DNA from: Microcystis sp. T1-4 | GTDB taxonomy: Bacteria; Cyanobacteriota; Cyanobacteriia; Cyanobacteriales; Microcystaceae | NCBI RefSeq assembly: GCF_000297435.1 | Contig: NZ_CAIP01000230.1 | Location: 1 to 11,746 of the forward strand | DNA: 11,746 nucleotides | Direction: 5' to 3' | In this document: in pieces, positions 5,995 through 11,746 of the stretch | Layout: each line of letters begins with the position of its first letter | How positions within the stretch are numbered: the first letter of the stretch is position 1 | Position numbers and translations under genes: made by a program | The notes under the pieces: generated by a model | What the model was told of the DNA's origin: nothing | The model's input: the letters and a program-made list of their open reading frames with translations, nothing else | The model's database searches: none

Positions 5995-6594
5995 TTAGCG
6001 AGTGGCTTCCACCAATGCAGCTAAGGATACTCCAACGGCTCGTATGTCTGCGGGGATATTGCTGAGAAATGCTTCGTTACTGGCTGAAATCATCGCATTA
6101 TAGGCCTGCACCGCCGCCAGCAATTTAACTGGATTAACCGTATTATCTGAGGTTAATCCTTCTAATCGGTTCAATAAGTCTTGAATAAGATCTAGCGGTG
6201 CGCCTGGTACAGTGCTAAGAGCAGCAATGACAGCATTGATATTATTACCCGCCTGTGCATCCCCGGTTAAGATGCTCAGTAGCAATTGCTGAATGGCTGG
6301 GGGAATCGGGATACCTGTGGGGGAGGTTAAATTATTATCAGCTAACTGAATATTCAAAGAAGCGGCCGTCTGATTAACAGAGATTTGAGCCGGTTCTCCC
6401 CCCTGAAATCCCAATCCCGTCACCGTGGTGGTGATGGGGATAGTTTGACCGGCAAAATCACTGGTGGAAAGAATTGGTCCGGTGATATCGGATTGGTTGC
6501 CGGTTTGCGCCATAACGGGAGAGACTAGGGAATTGGTCAGCAAAACCGCCGCCACTAGGGAAACTTGCCAATTAGTCAACCATTTCATCAACAT
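5995..6594 (-). CDS. Small secreted protein of unknown function
   Basis: This 199-residue protein begins with a signal peptide (MLMKWLTNWQVSLVAAVLLT..., cleavage after VMA at residue 29). The mature part is rich in Thr, Ala, Ile and Leu, with no Cys. A beta-like first half (ITTTVTGLGF, PAQISVNQTAASLNIQL) is followed by amphipathic helices (PPAIQQLLLSIL, LDLIQDLLNRLEGL, NPVKLLAAVQAYNAMI). I know no domain for it. I chose the ATG at 6594 because GAGG lies 9 nt before it; an in-frame ATG at 6609 would add five residues without a ribosome site. It lies 48 nt downstream of the beta-barrel gene on the same strand, so the two are probably cotranscribed and may form a periplasmic and outer-membrane pair. 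Its 3' end is 21 bp from that of the convergent TPR protease gene. Confidence 0.75.
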   Translation of the reverse strand: MLMKWLTNWQVSLVAAVLLTNSLVSPVMAQTGNQSDITGPILSTSDFAGQTIPITTTVTGLGFQGGEPAQISVNQTAASLNIQLADNNLTSPTGIPIPPAIQQLLLSILTGDAQAGNNINAVIAALSTVPGAPLDLIQDLLNRLEGLTSDNTVNPVKLLAAVQAYNAMISASNEAFLSNIPADIRAVGVSLAALVEATR

Positions 6595-6603
6595 GGTCTT
6601 AAT

Positions 6604-6607
6604 CCTC
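6604..6607 (-). promoter_or_regulatory. Ribosome binding site GAGG that decides the start at 6594
   Basis: On the minus strand GAGG is followed by 9 nt and the ATG at 6594. The alternative ATG at 6609 overlaps this site and has only AT-rich sequence upstream. This favours 6594 as the initiation codon. Confidence 0.5.
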
Positions 6608-6642
6608 ATTCAAAAAACTAAGTTACACAATATAAAAACCGA

Positions 6643-7869
6643 CTAACGGGGGAAAAAGTAATTGTAGCCGATACTCATGACGAAGCGAGCGCCGTCCCCG
6701 GCATTCCCCGTTAAATCAGCACCCGCAAGGTTAACCGTCAAGGGGATTTTCGGGAAAGGAATCAGAGAAATACCCGCATTTAAATCTTGACCCGACCATT
6801 CGACAATGGCCGAGACCGGTTCAACTATTCGTAAACCCGCACTAGCAAACACACCCAGGGAATTTACCCCATCTTCGATGGCTCCTTCCGAGCGAAAACG
6901 ACCACCACCAACACCCAAAGAGAGCGTCAATTGGCTAAAGGGTTCTTTCGTTGTTTCTGTTAACTGAAAAAATTTACTCACCACCCCGTAGATACTGCTA
7001 CTGCCATCTGTCCCACCCCAGTTAATAGCGTTTTCAAATCCTAGGGCCACAGCAAAACTTTCTGGCAGAGAACGGTGAATTTTAAAGCTAAAACTGCCCC
7101 GTCCGGCATTATCACCAAAAAGGCTCAAAATCGCCAGAGTTACATCTAAACCGACAATTTTCTGGGGGTCTCCCAAACCACCCCCTAGGGCTAACCCACC
7201 ATCTGCTTGATTGGTAAAACGGGTTCTCGACTGGAAACCGAAACCACCGAAAATCTGCCCAAAAGTCGCTCCAAAAGCGCTGGGAGTAGAGATACTGCCA
7301 CTAGGAGTAACCACAAATTCCGCCAGTTTCGCAGAAAGGGTTTGTTGCCTTAATTGCGGTTCCTCAATCAGAAACTCTTGACGTAAACGCTGCAATTCGG
7401 GGGAAACATTGGTATCAACGGGGGTAGATGCTTGCGCTTGCCATTTTTCGACTTCTGGAGAGTTATTATCCCCTGCTGGTAAAAGCTGACTCGCTCGCGT
7501 TGTCCCTAGATTCGCCTTCCATTCTTCTAGGGTTGAAATTGTCCCGGTCTTTTCTGTTGCTAAAGTATCGAGGGAAGATTTCTCTGGCTTATTTTCTAAG
7601 GATGAGGGCAGATTACTGTCGGCTAATCCCTCTGTTGTCGAGAAGGAATTGGTGGTCAGAATTCTGTCCGTCCTCTCTAATTCCACGGGGGAATTAATGG
7701 TAATTTTTTCTTGGGATACCCGAATAGAAGCAGCGTCAATGTCTAAGGGGGAAGGAATGGCTTTCACCCCATCGCACAGTATGGCTGTACCCAAACAGGA
7801 GGTAATGAAAATTCCTCCAGAAAATATGTGTCTCATCTGGCTGTTTCTTTTGGCTTTTTTTAACAACAC
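6643..7869 (-). CDS. Predicted outer-membrane beta-barrel protein
   Basis: This 408-residue protein starts at GTG 7869. A basic then hydrophobic N-terminus (KKAKRNSQMRH, then IFSGGIFITSCLGTAIL) is a signal peptide, with likely cleavage after VKA at 37. Residues 38-185 are a polar, Ser/Thr/Glu-rich region with a short Gln/Arg/Leu helix (158-178). From about 195 to the end, Gly-rich amphipathic strands alternate with turns (GSFSFKIH, SFAVALGF, SSIYGVVSKFF, QLTLSLGVGGG, SLGVFASAGL, SAIVEWSG, ARFVMSIGYNYFF), as in an 8-10-strand outer-membrane barrel, and the C-terminus is aromatic. I do not recognise a named family. An ATG at 7836 is an alternative start but would remove the basic residues. A good promoter lies about 38 bp upstream, and a small secreted protein follows in the same direction. 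A pore or receptor role is only an inference. Confidence 0.7.
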   Translation of the reverse strand: MLLKKAKRNSQMRHIFSGGIFITSCLGTAILCDGVKAIPSPLDIDAASIRVSQEKITINSPVELERTDRILTTNSFSTTEGLADSNLPSSLENKPEKSSLDTLATEKTGTISTLEEWKANLGTTRASQLLPAGDNNSPEVEKWQAQASTPVDTNVSPELQRLRQEFLIEEPQLRQQTLSAKLAEFVVTPSGSISTPSAFGATFGQIFGGFGFQSRTRFTNQADGGLALGGGLGDPQKIVGLDVTLAILSLFGDNAGRGSFSFKIHRSLPESFAVALGFENAINWGGTDGSSSIYGVVSKFFQLTETTKEPFSQLTLSLGVGGGRFRSEGAIEDGVNSLGVFASAGLRIVEPVSAIVEWSGQDLNAGISLIPFPKIPLTVNLAGADLTGNAGDGARFVMSIGYNYFFPR

Positions 7870-7906
7870 TTCCAGCTTTCCTCACAGACGAAGTTAATTT
7901 GCAAGA

Positions 7907-7935
7907 ATTGTAACTGATTTATTCTTAGATAGCAA
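7907..7935 (-). promoter_or_regulatory. Sigma-70-type promoter of the beta-barrel gene
   Basis: On the minus strand TTGCTA (7935-7930) and TACAAT (7912-7907) are separated by exactly 17 bp. They match four and five of six consensus positions. Transcription would start near 7900, leaving a leader of about 30 nt before the GTG at 7869. Confidence 0.6.
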
Positions 7936-7958
7936 GTTATCAAAGTTGCGTTCTCTGT

Positions 7959-7969
7959 ATGATAATCAT
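7959..7969. promoter_or_regulatory. ATGATAATCAT dyad, Fur-like core
   Basis: A perfect 11-bp dyad matches the centre of the Fur box consensus, but the outer positions do not match. It lies about 24 bp upstream of the -35 of the beta-barrel promoter, an unusual place for a repressor. It is a weak candidate. Confidence 0.22.
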
Positions 7970-8011
7970 TGCTTAGGGACTTGAGTGGGAATAATATCCC
8001 AATTGATCGGA

Positions 8012-8034
8012 GGGCGCAAGCTTTGCGCCCCTAC
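8012..8034 (+). repeat. Palindromic repeat GGGCGCAA...TTGCGCCCCTAC
   Basis: The arms GGGCGCAA and TTGCGCCC pair around GCT, followed by CTAC. The sequence is of the GTAGGGGCG type that I know as an abundant dispersed cyanobacterial repeat. It faces an inverted partner at 8057-8079. Confidence 0.75.
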
Positions 8035-8056
8035 AGTAACGGATTTTGTCCACAAT

Positions 8057-8079
8057 GTAGGGGCGAACTGCGTTCGCCC
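8057..8079 (-). repeat. Palindromic repeat GTAGGGGCGAAC...GTTCGCCC
   Basis: GTAG is followed by arms GGGCGAAC and GTTCGCCC around TGC. The GTAGGGGCG end is inverted relative to 8012-8034, with 22 bp between the two. Together they form a doublet like the REPIN arrangement of REP sequences. Confidence 0.75.
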
Positions 8080-8421
8080 AAAAGGTACATTATCAAAGCG
8101 CAGGTCCCTTATCATTGGTAGGAGTCTTGCTAGGCAAGGCTTTGAAGACTATCTTTCTGGAAAGAAAATTATCCCTACAGAAACGAGAAGAACCATCTTT
8201 CCTTTGCCAGTGTCTGGAATTGTCAATTCGCCTACCCCATCGGCATTACTGAAGAAAATCCTTGTCCTCACTGAAAGTATGGTTTAAAAATTTCCTTGAT
8301 TCTTTTTGTCCCTAGTCTGCCTAAATGAAGTGTAAAAAATTTACCACCTCTATTCTTGGCTTCGCCAGTTGTGGTGCCACTCCGTTCACGAGTCAAATAA
8401 GCGGATTATATTGCTAGAACT

Positions 8422-8447
8422 AAAAAAAGCGGGTTGAACCCCGCTTG
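8422..8447 (-). terminator. Intrinsic terminator of the four-helix membrane protein gene
   Basis: On the minus strand AAGCGGG (8446-8440) pairs with CCCGCTT (8433-8427) across a 6-nt loop, followed directly by a run of seven T (8428-8422). It lies 11 nt past the stop of the gene at 8458-8961. Confidence 0.85.
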
Positions 8448-8457
8448 TAATCAACAA

Positions 8458-8961
8458 CTAAGCTAATTTAAAGGCATCTCGCCAACACCAGCGCAACAGG
8501 GTAAAAGCGATTAAACCTTTAACCACTTCTAGAAACCAGTAACCAATCTGCAAGGACATCATTTCTCCCGACATTCCCGACGCGGTAACGGGAGCCAGTA
8601 AACCCATAGCACTCAGATTGGGAGTGAGAAAATAGGTGTAAATTAGGGTGATTACGAAGAGAACACCGGCAAATAGAAGCGATCGATGTTCGGGGAGATG
8701 GATTAAGGTATGATAGCGGTGGAAGACAACAAAGCTACACAGCACAATCGCCGCACAAACTAATTCCAGATGGTTAAAAATGCCAAATAGCAAGTAACCG
8801 GCACTGGCAAAGCCATTTTGTGTCATCATGCCAGCTACGGATAAGCTGGGGAGAATGATTAAATCGATGACGAAACTGGCACTTAACCAGAAACCGAGAA
8901 CAACCATGGCTAGGGTTGTCCAATTAAACCAAGACCGATAACGCTCAACAAAAGTTTTCAT
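8458..8961 (-). CDS. Four-helix integral membrane protein (DUF4149-like)
   Basis: This 167-residue protein has four hydrophobic segments at about 15-39, 54-80, 94-113 and 138-159, with short polar loops. Within them are LLFGIFNHLELVCAAIVL and polar residues in helix 1 (FVIDLIILPSL), which resemble the DUF4149 group of small membrane proteins; that assignment is from recall and not certain. No transport or catalytic motif is visible. It is preceded by a strong Shine-Dalgarno, AAGGAGGA (8978-8971), with 9-nt spacing, which is unusual in this window and fixes the ATG at 8961. A TACAAT -10 (8998-8993) and three decamer repeats (9035-9064) lie upstream, and an intrinsic terminator follows, so it appears to be a single-gene transcript under its own control. 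Confidence 0.78.
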   Translation of the reverse strand: MKTFVERYRSWFNWTTLAMVVLGFWLSASFVIDLIILPSLSVAGMMTQNGFASAGYLLFGIFNHLELVCAAIVLCSFVVFHRYHTLIHLPEHRSLLFAGVLFVITLIYTYFLTPNLSAMGLLAPVTASGMSGEMMSLQIGYWFLEVVKGLIAFTLLRWCWRDAFKLA

Positions 8962-8992
8962 TAGGCTTGCTCCTCCTTGCCCTTCTAACTTA

Positions 8993-8998
8993 ATTGTA
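8993..8998 (-). promoter_or_regulatory. -10 element TACAAT of the four-helix protein gene
   Basis: On the minus strand TACAAT lies 31 nt before the ATG at 8961. No -35-like hexamer is found at 16-18 bp, and direct repeats lie further upstream. This is the layout of an activator-dependent promoter, but it is inferred. Confidence 0.4.
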
Positions 8999-9034
8999 AA
9001 GAGCGTTCGCCAAAGTTTTGGCCAGTTTTTTGCT

Positions 9035-9064
9035 AATTCTTAGCAATTCTTATCAATTCTTAGG
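9035..9064. repeat. Three tandem decamers AATTCTTAGC/ATC/AGG
   Basis: AATTCTTAGC, AATTCTTATC and AATTCTTAGG follow each other without gaps. On the minus strand this is TAAGAATT three times with 2-bp spacers, one copy per helical turn. It lies at about -49 to -78 from the predicted start of the membrane protein gene and about 190 bp before the plus-strand gene at 9252. The layout resembles direct-repeat sites of OmpR-type response regulators. Confidence 0.5.
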
Positions 9065-9251
9065 AGAGCAACTTAGTTTTCCGGAAGGGCAACCAAACAA
9101 TACCGCTCTTACTTCTAGATTTGGCCACCCGCTCGGCGCAGAATTGTAAAGATTTATCAACAAGTGTTTATAAAAACCTTTAAATATTGACCAAGGTGAC
9201 GATTCTAGACTTACCCTGAAACAATAACTGACTATCTACGGGTTTACTGTT

Positions 9252-9566
9252 ATGGATAAGGATTTTCGTAACTATCGCATGGTTTGCACCCTCACCTTCG
9301 GAGATATTTACGGACAAATAATCGTTTGGTTAATCGTTATTTTTCTTACTCTGGCTTCCACTCTAGCTCTTTGGAGTAGCACTAGACAAATTTTTGCCCT
9401 CGCTACCGTGGGGTTAGTCGTCGTCCTCTCTTTGCCTTTTTTACTCTTTGCTTTCGTTACTACCCTCCTCAATCATATTGAATTCGTTCCCATCGAAGCG
9501 GAAACCAACATTCGTCGTGGTCCTGTCCCCGGAGTTAGCGGCAGCCGTGTACCCGCAGCCAGCTAA
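9252..9566 (+). CDS. Small two-helix membrane protein, unknown function
   Basis: This 104-residue protein has hydrophobic segments at about 22-41 and 48-73, joined by a short polar turn (SSTRQ), and a soluble tail (FVPIEAETNIRRGPVPGVSG...). The two helices form a hairpin with both ends probably on the same side. I know of no domain name. Base composition and codon use look like the neighbours, and the gene has its own perfect-stem terminator at 9593, so it is very likely real. The ATG at 9252 has no clear Shine-Dalgarno; an in-frame ATG at 9279 would also keep both helices. It lies 290 bp from the divergent four-helix protein gene. A role in the thylakoid or plasma membrane is only a guess. 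Confidence 0.7.
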   Translation: MDKDFRNYRMVCTLTFGDIYGQIIVWLIVIFLTLASTLALWSSTRQIFALATVGLVVVLSLPFLLFAFVTTLLNHIEFVPIEAETNIRRGPVPGVSGSRVPAAS

Positions 9567-9592
9567 ATCCGACCAAATCTCCAATAAATAAT

Positions 9593-9628
9593 CTAGAGAC
9601 GTTGTCAGCAACGTCTCTAGCAGTTTTT
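9593..9628 (+). terminator. Intrinsic terminator with 12-bp perfect stem
   Basis: CTAGAGACGTTG (9593-9604) pairs perfectly with CAACGTCTCTAG (9609-9620) around TCAG, and TTTTT follows at 9624-9628. It lies 26 nt after the stop of the two-helix membrane protein gene. Confidence 0.9.
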
Positions 9629-9848
9629 GCCCTTGTTTGCGTCGGGGTTTCTCGTTCTTGATTTTTGTTAATTTTTGTAAATTTAACTTGTTTTTAAAAA
9701 CTTTTTCTGTTAGGGATTATCCAAAGAAAAATAGATGAAGCCGAGAAATTGTCAAGAGAATAATCTTGTTTGCTGCCTGATCCCGGTCAATGATAAATTT
9801 TTAAATACCTAGTCTTTTACATTTTCCCAACTCTCGGAGTGATCCCCG

Positions 9849-10244
9849 ATGTTAAAAAATCTCTTTGGTGGCAAAAAATCTGACTTTTACCTAGAACTAA
9901 AAGAAACCGATGGTGAACAACAAGCAACAGCAACCACGGCAGCAGCCGCACCTATTGTGGAAGCGCCCGCACCTGTTGTGGAATCTGCTGCCGCCCCTGT
10001 AGCCGAGAAAAAAACCCAAAAAACTTCTATTAAGAAAGAAAAGCAAGTAAAAGAAACTCCCGCCGCTCCTGTGAGCGCACCGGCACCCGTAGCCGCTACT
10101 AACGGTAAAGTAGAGCCGCAAGAAGTGGAATTTGCGACAAAATACTTGATTACTCCTAGTATGTCTCGCCGTCGCCCTGGTCCAAGTTTGAATGGTTTCA
10201 AAGACATGGCACGCAAGGCGAAACTACCTGCTAACCGCGGCTAA
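9849..10244 (+). CDS. Conserved cyanobacterial protein with RRRPGPSLN tail
   Basis: This 131-residue protein has two conserved-looking ends joined by a low-complexity middle. The N-terminus is MLKNLFGGKKSDFYLELKE; the C-terminus (about 94-128) reads EFATKYLITPSMSRRRPGPSLNGFKDMARKAKL. Residues 24-88 are almost only Ala, Pro, Val, Glu, Lys and Thr and should be disordered. I recall small cyanobacterial proteins with the same RRRPGPSLNxF motif; their function is unknown to me. There is no signal peptide, so it is cytoplasmic or membrane-associated through its basic ends. GGAG at 9836-9839 sits 9 nt before the ATG, supporting the start. A strong bidirectional terminator follows at 10269. It appears to be a single-gene unit. 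Confidence 0.8.
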   Translation: MLKNLFGGKKSDFYLELKETDGEQQATATTAAAAPIVEAPAPVVESAAAPVAEKKTQKTSIKKEKQVKETPAAPVSAPAPVAATNGKVEPQEVEFATKYLITPSMSRRRPGPSLNGFKDMARKAKLPANRG

Positions 10245-10268
10245 ATCCCCTCGGATTGCTTTCTCAAC

Positions 10269-10305
10269 AAAAAAAAAGGAGAGTCAAAGAAAGCTCTCCT
10301 TTTTC
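10269..10305. terminator. Bidirectional intrinsic terminator
   Basis: AAAAGGAGAG (10274-10283) pairs with CTCTCCTTTT (10294-10303) across a 10-nt loop. T residues follow on the plus strand, and the nine A at 10269-10277 give nine T on the minus strand. It can end both the plus-strand gene stopping at 10244 and minus-strand transcripts from the gene at 10493. Confidence 0.85.
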
Positions 10306-10385
10306 ATCAGGGTGCATCTACTGACTCAAGTGTAGCAGAGAGTTTTTTTGAGGTTGGTTATTTAGGTTACTGCCTAGAGTATTTT

Positions 10386-10401
10386 GGCGATAATTATCAC
10401 C
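10386..10401. other. Near-palindrome GGCGATAATTATCACC
   Basis: This 16-bp sequence is symmetric except for one base pair. It lies in the 248-bp gap between the RRRPGPSLN protein gene and the coiled-coil gene, both of which end here, so a promoter role is unlikely. Nearby, AACCTAG and CTAGGTT (10424-10439) form a second small palindrome. Function is unknown. Confidence 0.3.
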
Positions 10402-10492
10402 TGTCTTCTTGGGCAATTTTTAAAACCTAGGACTAGGTTGACTGGTGGACGGGTGCAAAATCAGCATTCATATTCTTGATTCAGCAACACCA

Positions 10493-10885
10493 TTAGGGAT
10501 TAACTTTCGCCGCTCGGATTAGCCAACCGATTACCCCACCCGTAACACCACTGAGGATCGAACTGAGCGAAGCGGTGATCACCACTACTCCGATCTGTTT
10601 CCAGTTTTTCAATTCTCCGACTTTTTCGGCGAGATCGGTGGTTTTTCCCGCCGCGTTCTCTATAACTTTAACTCGATCGCTTAAACCCTCTATCTTCGCG
10701 TCTAGGGTTCGGATATCGCCTTTAATTTCCGACTGCCCTAACTCTAAATTCTTCTGTCCGTTTTCCAGGGTGGTTAGTCGGTTTTCCATGGTGGTTAGTC
10801 GGTTTTCGATCGCCTTTTGTCCGTTGGCAATACCGATGATTAAATCCTCTAGTCTTTTTAAATCTTTTTCAGTTGCGGCTGTCAT
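10493..10885 (-). CDS. Coiled-coil protein with C-terminal membrane anchor
   Basis: This 130-residue protein is a long coiled coil (about 3-93: DLKRLEDLIIGIANGQKAIENRL..., heptads with L, I, M or V) followed by a hydrophobic segment (about 97-122, IGVVVITASLSSILSGVTGGVIGWLI) and a short basic tail. The layout is that of a tail-anchored membrane protein with an oligomerising stalk; XhlA-like phage haemolysins have a similar plan, but no phage genes are near. Two 21-bp DNA repeats within it encode ENRLTTM and ENRLTTL, exactly one heptad each. The ATG at 10885 has a good TAGGAG about 8 nt upstream. It lies 76 nt downstream of the glycosyltransferase gene on the same strand and may be cotranscribed. 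No function is known to me. Confidence 0.75.
   Translation of the reverse strand: MTAATEKDLKRLEDLIIGIANGQKAIENRLTTMENRLTTLENGQKNLELGQSEIKGDIRTLDAKIEGLSDRVKVIENAAGKTTDLAEKVGELKNWKQIGVVVITASLSSILSGVTGGVIGWLIRAAKVNP
10769..10807 (-). repeat. 21-bp tandem repeat inside the coiled-coil gene
   Basis: GGTGGTTAGTCGGTTTTC occurs at 10769-10786 and 10790-10807, a period of 21 bp. Each unit is one heptad of the coiled coil, so gain or loss of a copy keeps frame and heptad register. GTCCGTTTTC at 10757-10766 may be a worn third copy. Confidence 0.85.
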
Positions 10886-10961
10886 CAGTTAAACTCCTAT
10901 TTAGTTGAATTTTTCTTGCCCAGATTCGATACTTTATTGATTGCGGATAACTTTCTCATTA

Positions 10962-11746
10962 TCAATTTCCCTCCCAGATTTTTAAATAGGCATTTTCCAT
11001 ATTTTCAGCGAATTTTTTCCCTTGCCAGAGGGGGGCTGTGTCACGATTTCCTAACAGTTGATGGCTGATGTCTTGACGAAGGGAGCGATCGAGTCCTAAT
11101 TTTACTCCCCAGTCGATATATTCTGCCTCATTCCAGCCAATTCCGGCTTCAATCCCAGCATTAATCATAAAAGTATAACTATTGCGGGCGGAAAATTGTT
11201 CTCCTACCAATGTAACTAAAGGGATTCCTTGCCATAAAACTTCTAAGGTGGTGGTAGCGCCATTGTAGGGATAGGTATCTAATACCACATCGGCAATCTG
11301 TAAATTAGCGCGATGGGTATATTCATCTATATCTCTCGGTAAAAACCGCAATCTTTGGGGATTAACTCCCTCCCGAATCGCTATTTCAGTAAATAATTCT
11401 TGAATTTTTTCAGTCTTACCGACTCCCTTAATCAGAAAATAACTATTAGGGACTTGTGCGATAATTTTCATCTGAAGTTTAATAGTATCAGGATGGCGTT
11501 TCATGCCACTTTGTACGGAAAAATAGATGGTAGCATCGGGGGGAATTTCTAAATCTTCTCGACGTAGATTGGGAGTGCCGATTTCAAAACCATCCACTGC
11601 TAAATATGTCTCTGGTAAACGATAGATTTTTTCTCGATAATATTCCTCCGCTTGCTGGGGTAAAACGTAGGGATCGGCGATATAATAATCAATAGTTGCT
11701 AATCCAGAAGCATCCCAACCTAACCAAGTCACTTGTTTTGATGCCA
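10962..11746 (-). CDS. SPINDLY/OGT-like glycosyltransferase (GT41), 5' part missing
   Basis: The frame is open to the window edge, so only the last 260 residues are seen and the true start lies beyond 11746. It opens with KQVTWLGWDASGLATIDYYIADPYVLP, the start of the C-terminal catalytic half of bacterial O-GlcNAc-transferase (SPINDLY) proteins. Then come the donor-site region IYFSVQSGMKRHPDTI (73-88, with Lys82 where the family has its UDP-binding Lys) and LDTYPYNGATTTLEVLWQGIPLVTL (155-179), the family's most conserved block. Family members transfer a sugar from a nucleotide donor to protein Ser/Thr and usually carry N-terminal TPRs, expected upstream of this window. The usual FASR is FSARN here. 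A GTG at 11732 is not the real start, because the motif extends before it. The coiled-coil gene follows after 76 nt. Confidence 0.85.
   Translation of the reverse strand, partial: ASKQVTWLGWDASGLATIDYYIADPYVLPQQAEEYYREKIYRLPETYLAVDGFEIGTPNLRREDLEIPPDATIYFSVQSGMKRHPDTIKLQMKIIAQVPNSYFLIKGVGKTEKIQELFTEIAIREGVNPQRLRFLPRDIDEYTHRANLQIADVVLDTYPYNGATTTLEVLWQGIPLVTLVGEQFSARNSYTFMINAGIEAGIGWNEAEYIDWGVKLGLDRSLRQDISHQLLGNRDTAPLWQGKKFAENMENAYLKIWEGN

Larger units (their letters stand above)
7870..8457. other. 588-bp region without a credible gene
   Basis: The region holds the promoter and a dyad of the beta-barrel gene (7907-7969), an inverted pair of palindromic repeats (8012-8079), and the terminator of the membrane protein gene (8422-8447). 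Between about 8080 and 8420 I see nothing with clear function. The plus-strand frame at 7985-8287 runs straight through the repeats and has no domain character. Decayed gene sequence is possible but cannot be shown. Confidence 0.5.

Noticed and set aside
7959..7969. Firm call of a Fur box
   Set aside because: Only the central 12 of 19 consensus positions match and the site lies upstream of the -35, so it is kept only as a weak dyad.
7985..8287. Plus-strand frame of 100 codons
   Set aside because: It is built on the two palindromic repeats (8012-8079) and has no domain or ribosome binding site.
8325..8417. Plus-strand frame of 30 codons (MKCKKFTTSILGFASCG...)
   Set aside because: It looks a little like a signal peptide, but it is short, has no ribosome site, and ends just before the minus-strand terminator. 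It may be a remnant; not supported as a gene.
9035..9064. CRISPR-like array
   Set aside because: Three 10-bp units without spacers are far too short for CRISPR.
9187..9216. TTGACC as a -35 for the gene at 9252
   Set aside because: No acceptable -10 hexamer lies at 16-18 bp.
9887..10216. Minus-strand frames opposite the RRRPGPSLN protein gene
   Set aside because: Low-complexity Gly/Ala/Cys sequences mirror the Ala/Pro codons of the sense gene.

Overview
The window looks like cyanobacterial chromosome, most like a unicellular bloom-forming genus such as Microcystis or a close relative. The reasons are a COP23-family secreted protein, a 215-residue protein I recognise as DUF3386-like, a stand-alone Nfu domain protein, a small protein with an RRRPGPSLN tail, one perfect HIP1 octamer (GCGATCGC at 4287) and several intergenic repeats of cyanobacterial type. 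Genus and family names come from recall, not from a search. No rRNA, tRNA, CRISPR array, transposase gene or phage gene was seen.

Layout. 1-331: a HicB-type antitoxin whose partner hicA survives only as a 17-codon remnant. 332-671: a gene-free stretch with a repeat fragment and a 22-bp dyad. 672-1629: a DUF3386-like protein, then the iron-sulfur scaffold protein Nfu. 1657-2917: a hairpin, then an isocitrate/isopropylmalate dehydrogenase family enzyme with the IDH-type substrate signature. 3079-5973: three codirectional genes for exported proteins (COP23 protein, trypsin-like protease, trypsin-like protease with TPRs). 5995-7869, opposite strand: an outer-membrane beta-barrel protein followed by a small secreted protein. 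7870-8457: no credible gene, but a promoter, a dyad, an inverted pair of palindromic repeats and a terminator. 8458-8961, minus: a four-helix membrane protein. 9252-9566 and 9849-10244, plus: a two-helix membrane protein and the conserved RRRPGPSLN protein, each with a terminator. 10493-10885, minus: a coiled-coil protein with a membrane anchor. 10962-11746, minus: the C-terminal part of a SPINDLY/OGT-like glycosyltransferase that runs off the window.

The most interesting block is 3079-5973. All three proteins have a signal peptide, a folded domain, then a Pro/Ser-rich tail that ends in a terminal tryptophan (SVW, PLW, RLW). This suggests three extracytoplasmic proteins that share a tail-based targeting or processing feature, and possibly one pathway. 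A hairpin element lies between the first two genes inside a 32-bp perfect direct repeat; removing one repeat unit gives a short operon-like spacing of 37 nt. The neighbouring beta-barrel and secreted protein, on the other strand, make the whole stretch from 3079 to 7869 an envelope or export neighbourhood.
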